Part shown: piece after piece, positions 6,998-13,719 of the stretch | Layout: each line of letters begins with the position of its first letter | How positions within the stretch are numbered: the stretch's first letter is position 1 | From: CAZUZD01 sp964624465 | Lineage (GTDB): Bacteria; Planctomycetota; Planctomycetia; Isosphaerales; Isosphaeraceae | Direction: 5' to 3' | Assembly (NCBI GenBank): GCA_964624465.1 | Contig: CAZUZD010000139.1 | Coordinates: 1 to 14,824, forward strand | DNA length: 14,824 bases | Translations under genes and position numbers: made by a program | Notes under the pieces: model-generated | Database searches by the model: none | The model's input: the letters and a program-made list of their open reading frames with translations, nothing else | Told to the model about the DNA's origin: nothing

Positions 6998-8101
6998 TCA
7001 GGAGACCTCGAACACCGGCGCACCCAGCACGTCCAGACGGGGCCGGACGCCCAGGCCGGGTTCGGTCGAGGCCTGCATCCGGCCGTCGACGCGGCGCGGG
7101 GCGCCCTCGGCGAGGCTGACCGTCACGTAGCTGTTGAAGTCGGTGGCGGTGAACCGGAACTCCTCCGGGGTGCTGTGCGCCAGGTGGGCGATGGCCGCCG
7201 TCACGATGTCGCCGCCCCAGGTGTCTTCCAGCGTCATCGCCAGGCCCAGCGACACGCACAGGTCGCGGGCCTGCTTCGCCCGGGTCAGGCCGCCGAGCTT
7301 GCTGATCTTGAGGTTCACGGCGTCCATGGCACCGTCGGCATGGCCGCGGAGCAGGGGCCCGATGCCGTCGATCGACTCATCCAGCACGAACGGGTGGTTG
7401 CAGTGCCGGCGCACCGCCAGGCACTCCTCGTACGACAGGCACGGCTGCTCGATGTAGACGTCCACATCCTGCACCCCGCGCACGACCCGCAGCGCATCGT
7501 GCGGCAGCCAGCCGGTGTTGGCGTCGGCCACCAGGCGGTCGCCCGGCTTCAGGGCCCGGGACACCTGGTGGATCCGCTCGATGTCGACGTCGGCCGCGCC
7601 GCCGACCTTGAGCTGGAACCGCGTGTACCCCTCGGCCCGGTAGCCGGCGACCTTCGCCGCCATCGCCTCGGGGGCCTCCTGGGCGATGGCGCGGTAGAGG
7701 GTGACCGCGTCGCCCGACCGGCCGCCCAGCAGGGTGCAGACGGGCAGGCCGGTGGCCTGGCCGAGGATGTCCCAGCAGGCGACGTCGAGCGGGCTCTTGA
7801 CGTAGGGATGCCCCTTGAGCGCGGCGTCCATGCGGTGGTTCAGCACCCCCAGGTCGCGCGGGTCGAGCCCGAGGAGCTGGGGGGCCAGCACCTTCAGGCC
7901 GGCGCGGGCGCCCTCGGCGTAGGCGGGCAGGTACGCCGGCCCGAGCGGGCAGACCTCCCCCACCCCCACCAGGCCGGTGTCGGTCTCGACCCGGACGACC
8001 GTGGTGTCGAAGACGTCGACCGACTTGCCGCCGGACCACGAGTAGCGGCCCTCGTGCAGCGGCAGGTCGACCTGGTGGACCGCGATCCGTGCGATGCGCA
8101 T
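6998..8101 (-). CDS. enolase-superfamily (MLE-type) enzyme, probable cis-3-hydroxy-L-proline dehydratase or proline-betaine epimerase
   Basis: This 367-residue protein has the two-domain layout of mandelate racemase/muconate lactonizing enzymes. The Mg ligands are visible: D193 (VADAN), E218 (YIEQP) and D241 (LDES). The acid/base lysines are K165 in QLKVGG and K265 in NLKISK; the usual first Lys of the KxK motif is Q163 here. The lid (residues 18-30, YSWSGGKSVDVFD) and the late block EDTWGGDI (292-299) resemble, as I recall them, the enolase-superfamily cis-3-hydroxy-L-proline dehydratase and hydroxyproline-betaine 2-epimerase groups. Both occur beside hydroxyproline genes. The dehydratase would give 1-pyrroline-2-carboxylate, which needs a reductase not seen here. 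The start at ATG 8101 has GGGAA 6 bases upstream, and the gene follows the deaminase after 59 bases. Superfamily is certain; the choice between the two reactions is open. Confidence 0.82.
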   Translation of the reverse strand: MRIARIAVHQVDLPLHEGRYSWSGGKSVDVFDTTVVRVETDTGLVGVGEVCPLGPAYLPAYAEGARAGLKVLAPQLLGLDPRDLGVLNHRMDAALKGHPYVKSPLDVACWDILGQATGLPVCTLLGGRSGDAVTLYRAIAQEAPEAMAAKVAGYRAEGYTRFQLKVGGAADVDIERIHQVSRALKPGDRLVADANTGWLPHDALRVVRGVQDVDVYIEQPCLSYEECLAVRRHCNHPFVLDESIDGIGPLLRGHADGAMDAVNLKISKLGGLTRAKQARDLCVSLGLAMTLEDTWGGDIVTAAIAHLAHSTPEEFRFTATDFNSYVTVSLAEGAPRRVDGRMQASTEPGLGVRPRLDVLGAPVFEVS

Positions 8102-8160
8102 GCGACGTTCCCGTACCACGGTCGTGGTGGTGGAGGAGGGGTGAGGGACGCGATCCGGGC

Positions 8161-9072
8161 TCAGGCGCGGGCGGTGGTCAGGTTCGGGCGGGTGGCGATG
8201 CCGCGGCGGATGATGCCCAGGATGCGCTCGCGCTCCTCGCCCACCAGCGGCAGCTTGGGCGCCCGCGTCAGCTCCGAGCCCAGGCCGCACTCCTGCTGCG
8301 CCAGCTTGATGTACTGCACCAGCTTGACGTGCGTGTCCAGGTGCAACAGCGGCGTGTACCAGCGATACACCGTCACCGCCTCGTCCCAGCGCCCGGCCAT
8401 GGCCAGGTCCCACAGCAGGCGGTTCTCGGCCGGGAAGGCGTTGACCAGGCCCGAGACCCAGCCGGTGGCGCCCAGCATCAGGCTCTCCAGCACCAGGTCG
8501 TCGACGCCCGAGAACAGGATGTAGCGGTCGCCGCAGAGGTTCCGCAGGTCGGTGATCCGCCTCACGTTCTCCGACGACTCCTTGATGGCGACGAATTTCG
8601 GCTCGTCGGCCAGCTCGACGAACATCTCGGGCGTGATGTCGACGCCGTAGGAGACCGGGTTGTTGTAGACCATGATCGGCAGGTCGCTGGCCTTCGCGAC
8701 GCTGCGGAAGTGCGTCATCGTCTCGCGCGGGTCCGACTTGTAGATCATGCCCGGCAGCACCATCAGGCCGTCGAGGCCGAGCTGCTGGCACGCGGCCGCG
8801 TAGCGGCAGGCCTGCGCCGTGGTCGTCTCGGCCACGCCCGACATCACCGGGATCCGGCCCGCGACGTGCGCCACGGTGGCCTTGAGCACCTCGAGCTTCT
8901 CGGCGGCGTCCAGCGAGGTGTTCTCGCCGACCGTGCCCAGCATGATCAGGCCGTGGATGCCCGAGGCGATCATGTGGTCGATGTGGGCCATCGTGCTCGG
9001 CAGGTCGAGCGACTGGTCGGCCTTGAACTGGGTGGTTGCAGCCGGGAAGACACCGTGCCAGGTGACGCTCAT
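8161..9072 (-). CDS. DHDPS/NAL-family 1-pyrroline-4-hydroxy-2-carboxylate deaminase (probable)
   Basis: This 303-residue protein is a class I Schiff-base TIM barrel of the dihydrodipicolinate synthase / N-acetylneuraminate lyase family. The Schiff-base Lys is K164 (VAIKESS), the catalytic Tyr is Y136 (MVYNNP), and the substrate-carboxylate loop GTVGEN spans residues 46-51. In hydroxyproline catabolism this family deaminates and dehydrates 1-pyrroline-4-hydroxy-2-carboxylate to 2-oxoglutarate semialdehyde, which fits the epimerase and flavoprotein downstream. The ATG at 9072 is preferred because MSVTWHGVFPA is where family members begin; an in-frame ATG at 9147 would add an unlike extension and fall inside the operator. 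It is the first gene of the minus-strand operon, facing the GntR gene across a 164-base gap. Without the context it could be a keto-deoxy-sugar aldolase or NAL. Confidence 0.86.
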   Translation of the reverse strand: MSVTWHGVFPAATTQFKADQSLDLPSTMAHIDHMIASGIHGLIMLGTVGENTSLDAAEKLEVLKATVAHVAGRIPVMSGVAETTTAQACRYAAACQQLGLDGLMVLPGMIYKSDPRETMTHFRSVAKASDLPIMVYNNPVSYGVDITPEMFVELADEPKFVAIKESSENVRRITDLRNLCGDRYILFSGVDDLVLESLMLGATGWVSGLVNAFPAENRLLWDLAMAGRWDEAVTVYRWYTPLLHLDTHVKLVQYIKLAQQECGLGSELTRAPKLPLVGEERERILGIIRRGIATRPNLTTARA

Positions 9073-9135
9073 GGGCGAGTCCGTTGCCAGGGAACCGGGG
9101 GGCAATCGCGCCCGGAACTCCCGGGACGCCGTTCG

Positions 9136-9157
9136 TTGACTTTGCACGCAATGTCAA
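9136..9157. promoter_or_regulatory. palindromic operator candidate between the regulator and the catabolic operon
   Basis: TTGAC (9136-9140) mirrors GTCAA (9153-9157), and inside them TTGC (9142-9145) mirrors GCAA (9148-9151). That gives 11-base half-sites with 9 matching positions each, centred between 9146 and 9147. It lies in the only divergent gap of the window, beside a GntR/FCD gene, and covers the -35 elements of both directions. It is the natural binding site for the GntR protein, controlling its own gene and the operon. An extra GTCAA half-site lies at 9184-9188. Binding is inferred. Confidence 0.72.
9152..9157 (-). promoter_or_regulatory. candidate -35 element of the hydroxyproline operon
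   Basis: Read on the minus strand, 9157 down to 9152 is a perfect TTGACA, about 80 bases upstream of the deaminase ATG. It is the right half of the operator palindrome. No convincing -10 hexamer follows at 16-18 bases (GAACGG at 17), so this promoter may need activation or use another sigma factor, or the match may simply be part of the operator. Confidence 0.4.
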
Positions 9158-9224
9158 GGATACTGATCGAAGACTGGCGCGGTGTCAACAGGGCACCGCG
9201 GCGGGCGGGGTCGGGATCGTCGGC

Positions 9225-9230
9225 GAGGGG
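9225..9230 (+). promoter_or_regulatory. ribosome binding site that sets the GTG start of the GntR gene
   Basis: GAGGGG lies 6 bases upstream of GTG 9237-9239. The only in-frame ATG further upstream (9084) lies before the promoter, so this site decides the start. Confidence 0.7.
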
Positions 9231-9236
9231 CTGCCC

Positions 9237-10172
9237 GTGGCGGAGCGGAAGACGATCGCGGCGTACATCGCGGCCGACCTGGCCGGCCGCCTGCCAGGCG
9301 CCCCGGGCGCCGGCGGTCCTGACCTGACGCTGCACGCCCTGGCGCAGCACTACGGCGTGAGCCTGACGCCGGTCCGCGAGGCCGTCGCCGCCCTGGTCGC
9401 CGCCGGCGTGCTGCTCCGCCTGCCCGACGGCCGCGTGGCGCCGAACCCCGAGCATGTGCCGGTTGTCGCCGGGGCGGTCGCCCCCGAGTGGGGCGAGCCC
9501 GGCCGCCCGGCGGGCGAGGAGCCCTGGCAGACCGACCCGCTCGAGGCCGACCTGGCCGCCGAGGTCATCCGCCTGAGCCTGCACGGCCGCACCGACTACC
9601 TCCGCGAGGAGGCCACCGCCCGCCGCTTCGGTGTCGGCCGCAGCGCCATCCGGCAGGTCTTCAGCCGGCTGGCCGGCCGCGGCCTGATCGAGCACGTCCC
9701 GCGCTGCGGCTGGCGGGTGCGCGCCTTCGACGTCGCCGACCTGGTCGCCTACCTCGACGCCCGCGAGGCGCTGGAGCTCAAGGCGCTCGACCTGGCCCGG
9801 CCGCACCTCGACCCCGACGCCCTGCGACGCATGCTGGCCGGCAACGCCCCGGCCCCTGGCGACGGGTCCCGGCTCGACAACCAGCTGCACGCCTACCTGG
9901 TCGATTGCTCGGGCAACCCGTACATCCGTGAGTTCTTCGAGCGGCACGGGCCGTATTTCTCCTCCCTGCTCGACTTCGCCGCGCCCGCCGCCAGCCTGTC
10001 GCGGACCATGGCCCGGCAGCACCGCGAGATCCTCACCGCCCTGCTGGCCCGCGACTGGCCCACCGCCCGCCGCGCGCTCGCCCGCCACATCCGCACCCAG
10101 CGCCCCGTCGTCGAGCGCTACCTCCGCCGCCTCGGCCGCGAACCCGCCGGCCAGCAATCTCCCATCTCGTAG
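9237..10172 (+). CDS. GntR/FCD transcriptional regulator with two helix-turn-helix domains
   Basis: The 311-residue product has an unusual layout. Residues 2-70 form a GntR-type winged helix (IAAYIAADLAGRL, then YGVSLTPVREAVAAL at 39-53). After a Pro/Gly-rich linker, residues 103-164 form a second one (FGVGRSAIRQVFSRLAGRGL at 131-150). Residues 165-297 are a helical FCD ligand domain, whose metal-binding set D214, H218, H262 and H284 is complete. FCD regulators bind small acids, so the inducer here may be hydroxyproline or a pathway intermediate. The GTG at 9237 has a good Shine-Dalgarno. The gene diverges from the catabolic operon, with a palindrome between them overlapping its own promoter. 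The TAG stop is part of the GTAG of the REP doublet that follows, so the tail GREPAGQQSPIS may have been changed by that insertion. Confidence 0.88.
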   Translation: MAERKTIAAYIAADLAGRLPGAPGAGGPDLTLHALAQHYGVSLTPVREAVAALVAAGVLLRLPDGRVAPNPEHVPVVAGAVAPEWGEPGRPAGEEPWQTDPLEADLAAEVIRLSLHGRTDYLREEATARRFGVGRSAIRQVFSRLAGRGLIEHVPRCGWRVRAFDVADLVAYLDAREALELKALDLARPHLDPDALRRMLAGNAPAPGDGSRLDNQLHAYLVDCSGNPYIREFFERHGPYFSSLLDFAAPAASLSRTMARQHREILTALLARDWPTARRALARHIRTQRPVVERYLRRLGREPAGQQSPIS

Positions 10173-10297
10173 GGCGGATCAGCGCAGCGTCATCCGCCGC
10201 GCCCGCAGGCGAGGCCGCGCGATCGGCCCATCCGCCTGGTCAGGATCCGGCCATCCGACCCGTCCCGGCGGATGACGCTCCGCTGATCCGCCCTACG
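10168..10297. repeat. REPIN-like inverted REP doublet, copy 2
   Basis: The 32-base arms (10168-10199 and 10266-10297) are reverse complements with one mismatch, around a 66-base spacer. The elements are those of copy 1: GTAG at 10169-10172, GGCGGAT at 10173-10179, ATCCGCC at 10192-10198, and the mirror set ending in CTAC at 10293-10296. The right arm differs from copy 1 by a single base in the small loop, while the spacer has drifted strongly. The GTAG supplies the stop codon of the GntR gene. The element fills most of the gap before the methyltransferase, whose promoter begins 27 bases beyond it. Confidence 0.88.
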
Positions 10298-10324
10298 GAA
10301 GTCGAATTGGTCGGCCGAATGCGG

Positions 10325-10353
10325 TTGACCGGCGGGCGGGATCGTGTTTTAAG
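10325..10353 (+). promoter_or_regulatory. sigma-70-type promoter of the methyltransferase gene
   Basis: TTGACC (10325-10330) and TTTAAG (10348-10353) are separated by 17 bases, matching the consensus at 5 of 6 and 4 of 6 positions. It sits in a small AT-richer patch of a GC-rich gap, after the REP doublet. Transcription would start near 10360, giving a leader of about 75 bases. Confidence 0.55.
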
Positions 10354-10423
10354 GCCGGTTGCGAGGTCAGGATGCCGGTCCGGGTCGTGCGGTCCCGAGC
10401 CGGTTCAATGCGATTCGATCGGC

Positions 10424-10430
10424 AAGGAGG
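10424..10430 (+). promoter_or_regulatory. strong ribosome binding site that sets the GTG start of the methyltransferase
   Basis: AAGGAGG, a near-perfect anti-16S match, lies 5 bases before GTG 10436-10438. It rules out the upstream in-frame ATG at 10307, which precedes the promoter. Confidence 0.8.
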
Positions 10431-10435
10431 CCGCC

Positions 10436-11476
10436 GTGCTCGAAGCCAACGTCGCCCGGGTGCTGGAGCGGATCGGGCCGGACGACCGGGTGCTCGACGT
10501 CGGCGGCTGGGCCCGCTGCTTCAACCGGGCCGACGCGGTCATCGACATGTTCCCGTACGCGACCCGCGGCCAGCACTACGCCGAGGCGCTCGGGCTGGGT
10601 CCGCAGGGCGGGCCGGTCGAGCGGTTCACGGCCGAGACCTGGGTCGAGTGGGATCTCTGCCGCCGCGAGCCCTGGCCGTTCCCCGACGGCGCCTTCGACT
10701 TCTGCACCTGCTCGCACACCGTCGAGGACCTCCGCGACCCGCTCTGGGTCTGCCAGGAGATGATGCGGGTGGCGAGGCGCGGGTACCTGGAGGTGCCCTC
10801 GCAGGCCTTCGAGATGTCCAGGGGCCGCGAGCCCGACGTGCCGGTCGGGCTGTCGCACCACCGCTGGATCTGCCTGCGGACCGAGGCGGGTTTCGACTTC
10901 GCCCCCAAGAACCACTACATCCACGGCGACCGCGCCCTGAGCCTGTCGGCCGAGGCTGCCGGCCGGCTCACGCCCACCGAGCAGGTGAGCTGGCTGTTCT
11001 GGGACGGCCCGTTCCCGGTCCGCGAGGTGTGGCTCAGCCGCGAGGACATGGCCGCCTTCGTCGCCGCCCACGAACCGCAGGAAGCCGCGGGCTCCGCCCC
11101 GGATGGTTCGCTGGAGCTGGACCGCGCCCGCATGATGCTCGGCCTGGCGCAGTGGGAGCACGAGCAGACGAAGGGACAGCTCGCCGAGGCCGGCCGCCGT
11201 TACGACGACCTGGAGCGGCTCCGGCACGAGCAGACGCTCGGGCAGTGGGAGCAGATCGAGGCGCTCAAGCGAGAGCTCGCCGCGGTGCAGGCCGAGCGCG
11301 ACGAGGCGACGCGCCACGGTCGCGAGCTAGAGCAGCGCCTGTCCGCCCTGGCGGCCCGCGCCGGGACGTTGCAGCTGCGGGTCGATCAGGTCGATGGCCT
11401 GGGCGCCCGCTCGATCGCGCTGGCCCGCCGCGCGCAGCGGCTCGGATCCGCCGCCCGTCGGATCGTCCCGCGCTGA
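10436..11476 (+). CDS. class I SAM-dependent methyltransferase with C-terminal coiled coil
   Basis: The 346-residue protein starts with a Rossmann methyltransferase domain. Motif I is the glycine-rich strand VLDVGGWA (19-26), an acidic strand end follows at D37 (VIDMF), and the post-motif block FDFCTCSHTVEDLRDP (87-102) is typical of the methyltransf_11/25 group. The segment 104-122 (CQEMMRVARRGYLEVPS) fits the next strand and helix. Residues 226-316 form a long charged heptad-type coiled coil with a partial internal repeat (HEQTKGQL and HEQTLGQW), ending in a basic tail. Methyltransferases with such tails often act in surface polysaccharide or glycan pathways, where the coil sets oligomerisation or membrane contact; that role is a family-level inference. 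The gene seems monocistronic, with its own promoter and a hairpin after it. The substrate is unknown. Confidence 0.8.
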   Translation: MLEANVARVLERIGPDDRVLDVGGWARCFNRADAVIDMFPYATRGQHYAEALGLGPQGGPVERFTAETWVEWDLCRREPWPFPDGAFDFCTCSHTVEDLRDPLWVCQEMMRVARRGYLEVPSQAFEMSRGREPDVPVGLSHHRWICLRTEAGFDFAPKNHYIHGDRALSLSAEAAGRLTPTEQVSWLFWDGPFPVREVWLSREDMAAFVAAHEPQEAAGSAPDGSLELDRARMMLGLAQWEHEQTKGQLAEAGRRYDDLERLRHEQTLGQWEQIEALKRELAAVQAERDEATRHGRELEQRLSALAARAGTLQLRVDQVDGLGARSIALARRAQRLGSAARRIVPR

Positions 11477-11488
11477 GCCCTCGAAACG

Positions 11489-11528
11489 CCGCGTGCCGCC
11501 CGGCTCCAGGGGGCCGGGCGGCACGCGG
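11489..11528. terminator. bidirectional terminator-like hairpin between convergent genes
   Basis: The 16-base arms 11489-11504 and 11513-11528 pair perfectly around an 8-base loop, 12 bases past the methyltransferase stop and 30 bases before the end of the convergent S46 peptidase gene. There is no T-run on either strand. Position and stability suggest it ends transcription from both sides or protects 3' ends. Confidence 0.65.
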
Positions 11529-11558
11529 ATCAGGCTCCGGGGCTGAGCAAACCTGGCG

Positions 11559-13646
11559 TCACTTGCCGAGCAGCTCGCCCAGCAGGGTGTCGGCCTGGTA
11601 GACGGACTTGAGGGCCTCGACGATGCCCCGGCTGTCGACAGAGACGGCGCGGGCCTGGGCGTCGTCGTAGCCGAAGTCGAGCACCAGCGACTGGATGTTG
11701 CCGTCGAAGATGATCCCGACCAGCTCTCCCTTGCGGTCGACGACCGGGCTGCCCGAGTTGCCGCCGATGATGTCCGCCGTCGAGACGAAGTCGAACGGGG
11801 TGTCGAGCTTCAGGCGGCCAGCGGCCTTGGCCTTGTGCCAGCTCTCGGGGAGCTTGTAGGGCTCGGTGTTGCCGTGGGCGTCGGCGTGGGTGAAGGCCCC
11901 GCCCAGGTTCGTGTAGGGCGGGATCGTCTTGCCGTCCTGCTCGTAGCCCTTCACGGTGCCGAAGGCCAGCCGCAGGGTGAAGGTGGCGTCGGGGTAGATC
12001 GAGTCGCCGTACTCCGAGAACAGCGCCTTGGCGATCTGGCCGTAGCTGGTGGCCTCGACGCTCTCGACCTGATCCTCGCGGATCTTGCGGAGCCGGCGGG
12101 CCTCGGCGTCGACGGCCAGGGCGAGCTGGATCATGGGGTCGTCGCTGGCCTCGATGGCCGCCTGGCCGCCGGCGGCGAGCTGCTTGCGGACGGCGACGTC
12201 GGCGAGCTTCGAGCCGTCGACCAGGGCGCCGGCGACCTGCTCGGGCGTGCGGCCCTGGAGGACCTTGGAAAGCAGCGGGTCGCCGGGCAGGGTCTCCCGC
12301 CAGAAGGTCAGGGCGTTGGCGAGCTTGGCCTTCTCGAACTCGGGGTAGATCGGGGCGGTCGAGTAGAGCGCCAGCTCCAGCGGCTTGCGGCCCGACTCCT
12401 GGAACTCCTTGAGCCGCTCGCCGTTGGGCTTGGCGTCCTCGGCGGCCATGCGGACCAGGGTGCGGGCGGTGCCGAACAGGCTGCTGTTGAAGGCGAGCCC
12501 GCGCTCCAGGAAGTTCAGCGGCTTGAGGACCTCGGCCGAGACCTTCTGCGCCGCGGCGATCCGGTCCCAGGCCGCGCCGAAGGCCGCCTGCTTGGCCGGG
12601 TCGGCCGCGACCCGGGCGCGGAGGGCGTCCTCACGCTTGGCCTTGGTGTCCATGAAGGCGCTGTTGTGCAGGCCCTTCATGCCACCGCGGCGGGCCTTGA
12701 GGCTGTTCTGGATCCCGAACAGATCCTCCTTCGCCTGCCGGGCCTGCTCCTCGCCCCGCTTCGAGTAGTCGGCGAGGAACTTTTCCATGTGCTCCAGGTA
12801 GCGGATCTGGAAGGCGTAGCCGGTGTCGCGCAGGTACTTGAGGTGCTCGACCGTGTTGAGGCGGCTGGTGCGGCCCGGGTTGCCGGGGACGAACACCAGG
12901 TCGCCGGACTGGGTGCCGGTGCGGCTCCAGGTGAGATGGTGCTCGATCTTCGCCGGCTGGTCGTTCTCGTAGGCCCGGAAGAAGCAGACGTCGAGGTCGT
13001 AGCGCGGGTACTCGAAGTTGTCCGGGTCGCCGCCGAAGAAGGCGATGTCGAACTCGGGGGCGAAGACGAGCCGGACGTCGGTGTAGACCTTGTACGTGTA
13101 CAGGTGGTACTGGCCGCCCTGGTAGAGCTTGACCACGTCGTTGCGGAGCCCGTTGGCGTCGGTCGCCTGCTTCTCGATGCCCGCGATGGCGCGGCGGCGG
13201 GCCGCCTCGCCCTCGGCGTCGGAGAGGCCGGCCTTGACCTCGGCGTTGACCCGGTCGGTCACGTCCTGGATGCCGACGACGACGTTCAGCTCCAGGTCGG
13301 GCGCCTTGACCTCCTCGGCCCGCGTCTTCGCCAGGAAGCCGGTCTTGTAGTAGTCGTGTTCGGGCGTGCTGAGTTTCGCCAGCGTGTCGGCGCCGACGTG
13401 GTGGTTGGTCATCACCAGTCCGTCGGGCGAGACGAACGAGCCCGAGCCGCCCGAGTTGAACCGCACGGCCGAGAGCCGGACGTGCTCGATCCACTGCGGC
13501 GTGGGCTCGAAGTTGTACTTCTCCTTGAGGGTCTTCAGCGGCAGGTTGCTGAAGACCCACATGCCCTCGTCGGCCTGCGCCGACGGCGGCAGGGTGGCGG
13601 TCGCGGCTAGGGACAGGGTCAGCATCATCAGGGCTCGCAGGCGCAT
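11559..13646 (-). CDS. S46 family dipeptidyl-peptidase (DPP7-like)
   Basis: The 695-residue length is normal for S46 peptidases, exported serine enzymes that release dipeptides from peptide N-termini. Residues 1-25 form a signal peptide ending in AQA. The trypsin-like triad is split around a helical insert: H83 in TNHHVG, D219 in PRYDLDVCFFR, and S631 in GGNSGSP. G649 in FDGN sits where DPP11-type enzymes carry an Arg that selects Asp/Glu, so a DPP7-like preference for hydrophobic or broad P1 residues is expected. The residue after the catalytic His is Val where many members have Cys. The mature N-terminus begins DEGMWVF, as in the family. The start is ATG 13646, with a possible promoter at 13720-13748. 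It probably works in the periplasm on imported peptides and is convergent with the methyltransferase gene. Confidence 0.92.
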   Translation of the reverse strand: MRLRALMMLTLSLAATATLPPSAQADEGMWVFSNLPLKTLKEKYNFEPTPQWIEHVRLSAVRFNSGGSGSFVSPDGLVMTNHHVGADTLAKLSTPEHDYYKTGFLAKTRAEEVKAPDLELNVVVGIQDVTDRVNAEVKAGLSDAEGEAARRRAIAGIEKQATDANGLRNDVVKLYQGGQYHLYTYKVYTDVRLVFAPEFDIAFFGGDPDNFEYPRYDLDVCFFRAYENDQPAKIEHHLTWSRTGTQSGDLVFVPGNPGRTSRLNTVEHLKYLRDTGYAFQIRYLEHMEKFLADYSKRGEEQARQAKEDLFGIQNSLKARRGGMKGLHNSAFMDTKAKREDALRARVAADPAKQAAFGAAWDRIAAAQKVSAEVLKPLNFLERGLAFNSSLFGTARTLVRMAAEDAKPNGERLKEFQESGRKPLELALYSTAPIYPEFEKAKLANALTFWRETLPGDPLLSKVLQGRTPEQVAGALVDGSKLADVAVRKQLAAGGQAAIEASDDPMIQLALAVDAEARRLRKIREDQVESVEATSYGQIAKALFSEYGDSIYPDATFTLRLAFGTVKGYEQDGKTIPPYTNLGGAFTHADAHGNTEPYKLPESWHKAKAAGRLKLDTPFDFVSTADIIGGNSGSPVVDRKGELVGIIFDGNIQSLVLDFGYDDAQARAVSVDSRGIVEALKSVYQADTLLGELLGK

Positions 13647-13719
13647 GGCAGGGGAATCTCCCGGGGGATGGGGCCGCGGTCCGGTCGCCTCGGCCTGAGG
13701 CGCGGCCGCTGAGCCTTTC

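Larger units (their letters stand above)
9136..9164 (+). promoter_or_regulatory. sigma-70-type promoter of the GntR gene
   Basis: TTGACT (9136-9141) and GATACT (9159-9164) are separated by exactly 17 bases, matching the consensus at 5 of 6 and 4 of 6 positions. Transcription would start near 9171, leaving a leader of about 65 bases before the GTG start. The operator palindrome covers the -35 and most of the spacer, so bound regulator would block polymerase, which is negative autoregulation. Confidence 0.6.

Noticed and set aside
2977..7119. A very long open plus-strand frame (about 1380 codons)
   Set aside because: It lies antisense to three well-supported genes. Its translation is low-complexity, rich in Arg, Gly, Val and Asp, with no domain, as expected for the complement of GC-rich codons.
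8115..8128. A 14-base near-palindrome (ACCACG-GT-CGTGGT) between the deaminase and the enolase-like gene
   Set aside because: It is short, has no counterpart at the main operator and lies within an apparent operon; chance in a GC-rich spacer is likely.
9084..9236. An upstream ATG extension of the GntR gene
   Set aside because: It would place the start before the promoter and operator. The added residues resemble no domain, while GTG 9237 has a good ribosome binding site.
6620..9327. Long plus-strand open frames opposite the enolase-like and deaminase genes
   Set aside because: Composition and lack of motifs mark them as antisense shadows; one would also run through the operator region.
9069..10157. 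A 362-codon minus-strand open frame opposite the GntR gene
   Set aside because: The plus-strand frame has GntR and FCD motifs, a promoter and a ribosome binding site; the minus frame has none.
11835..13610. A 591-codon plus-strand open frame opposite the S46 peptidase
   Set aside because: It is a repetitive Val/Gly/Leu/Glu-rich translation without a domain, fully antisense to a gene with an intact catalytic triad.
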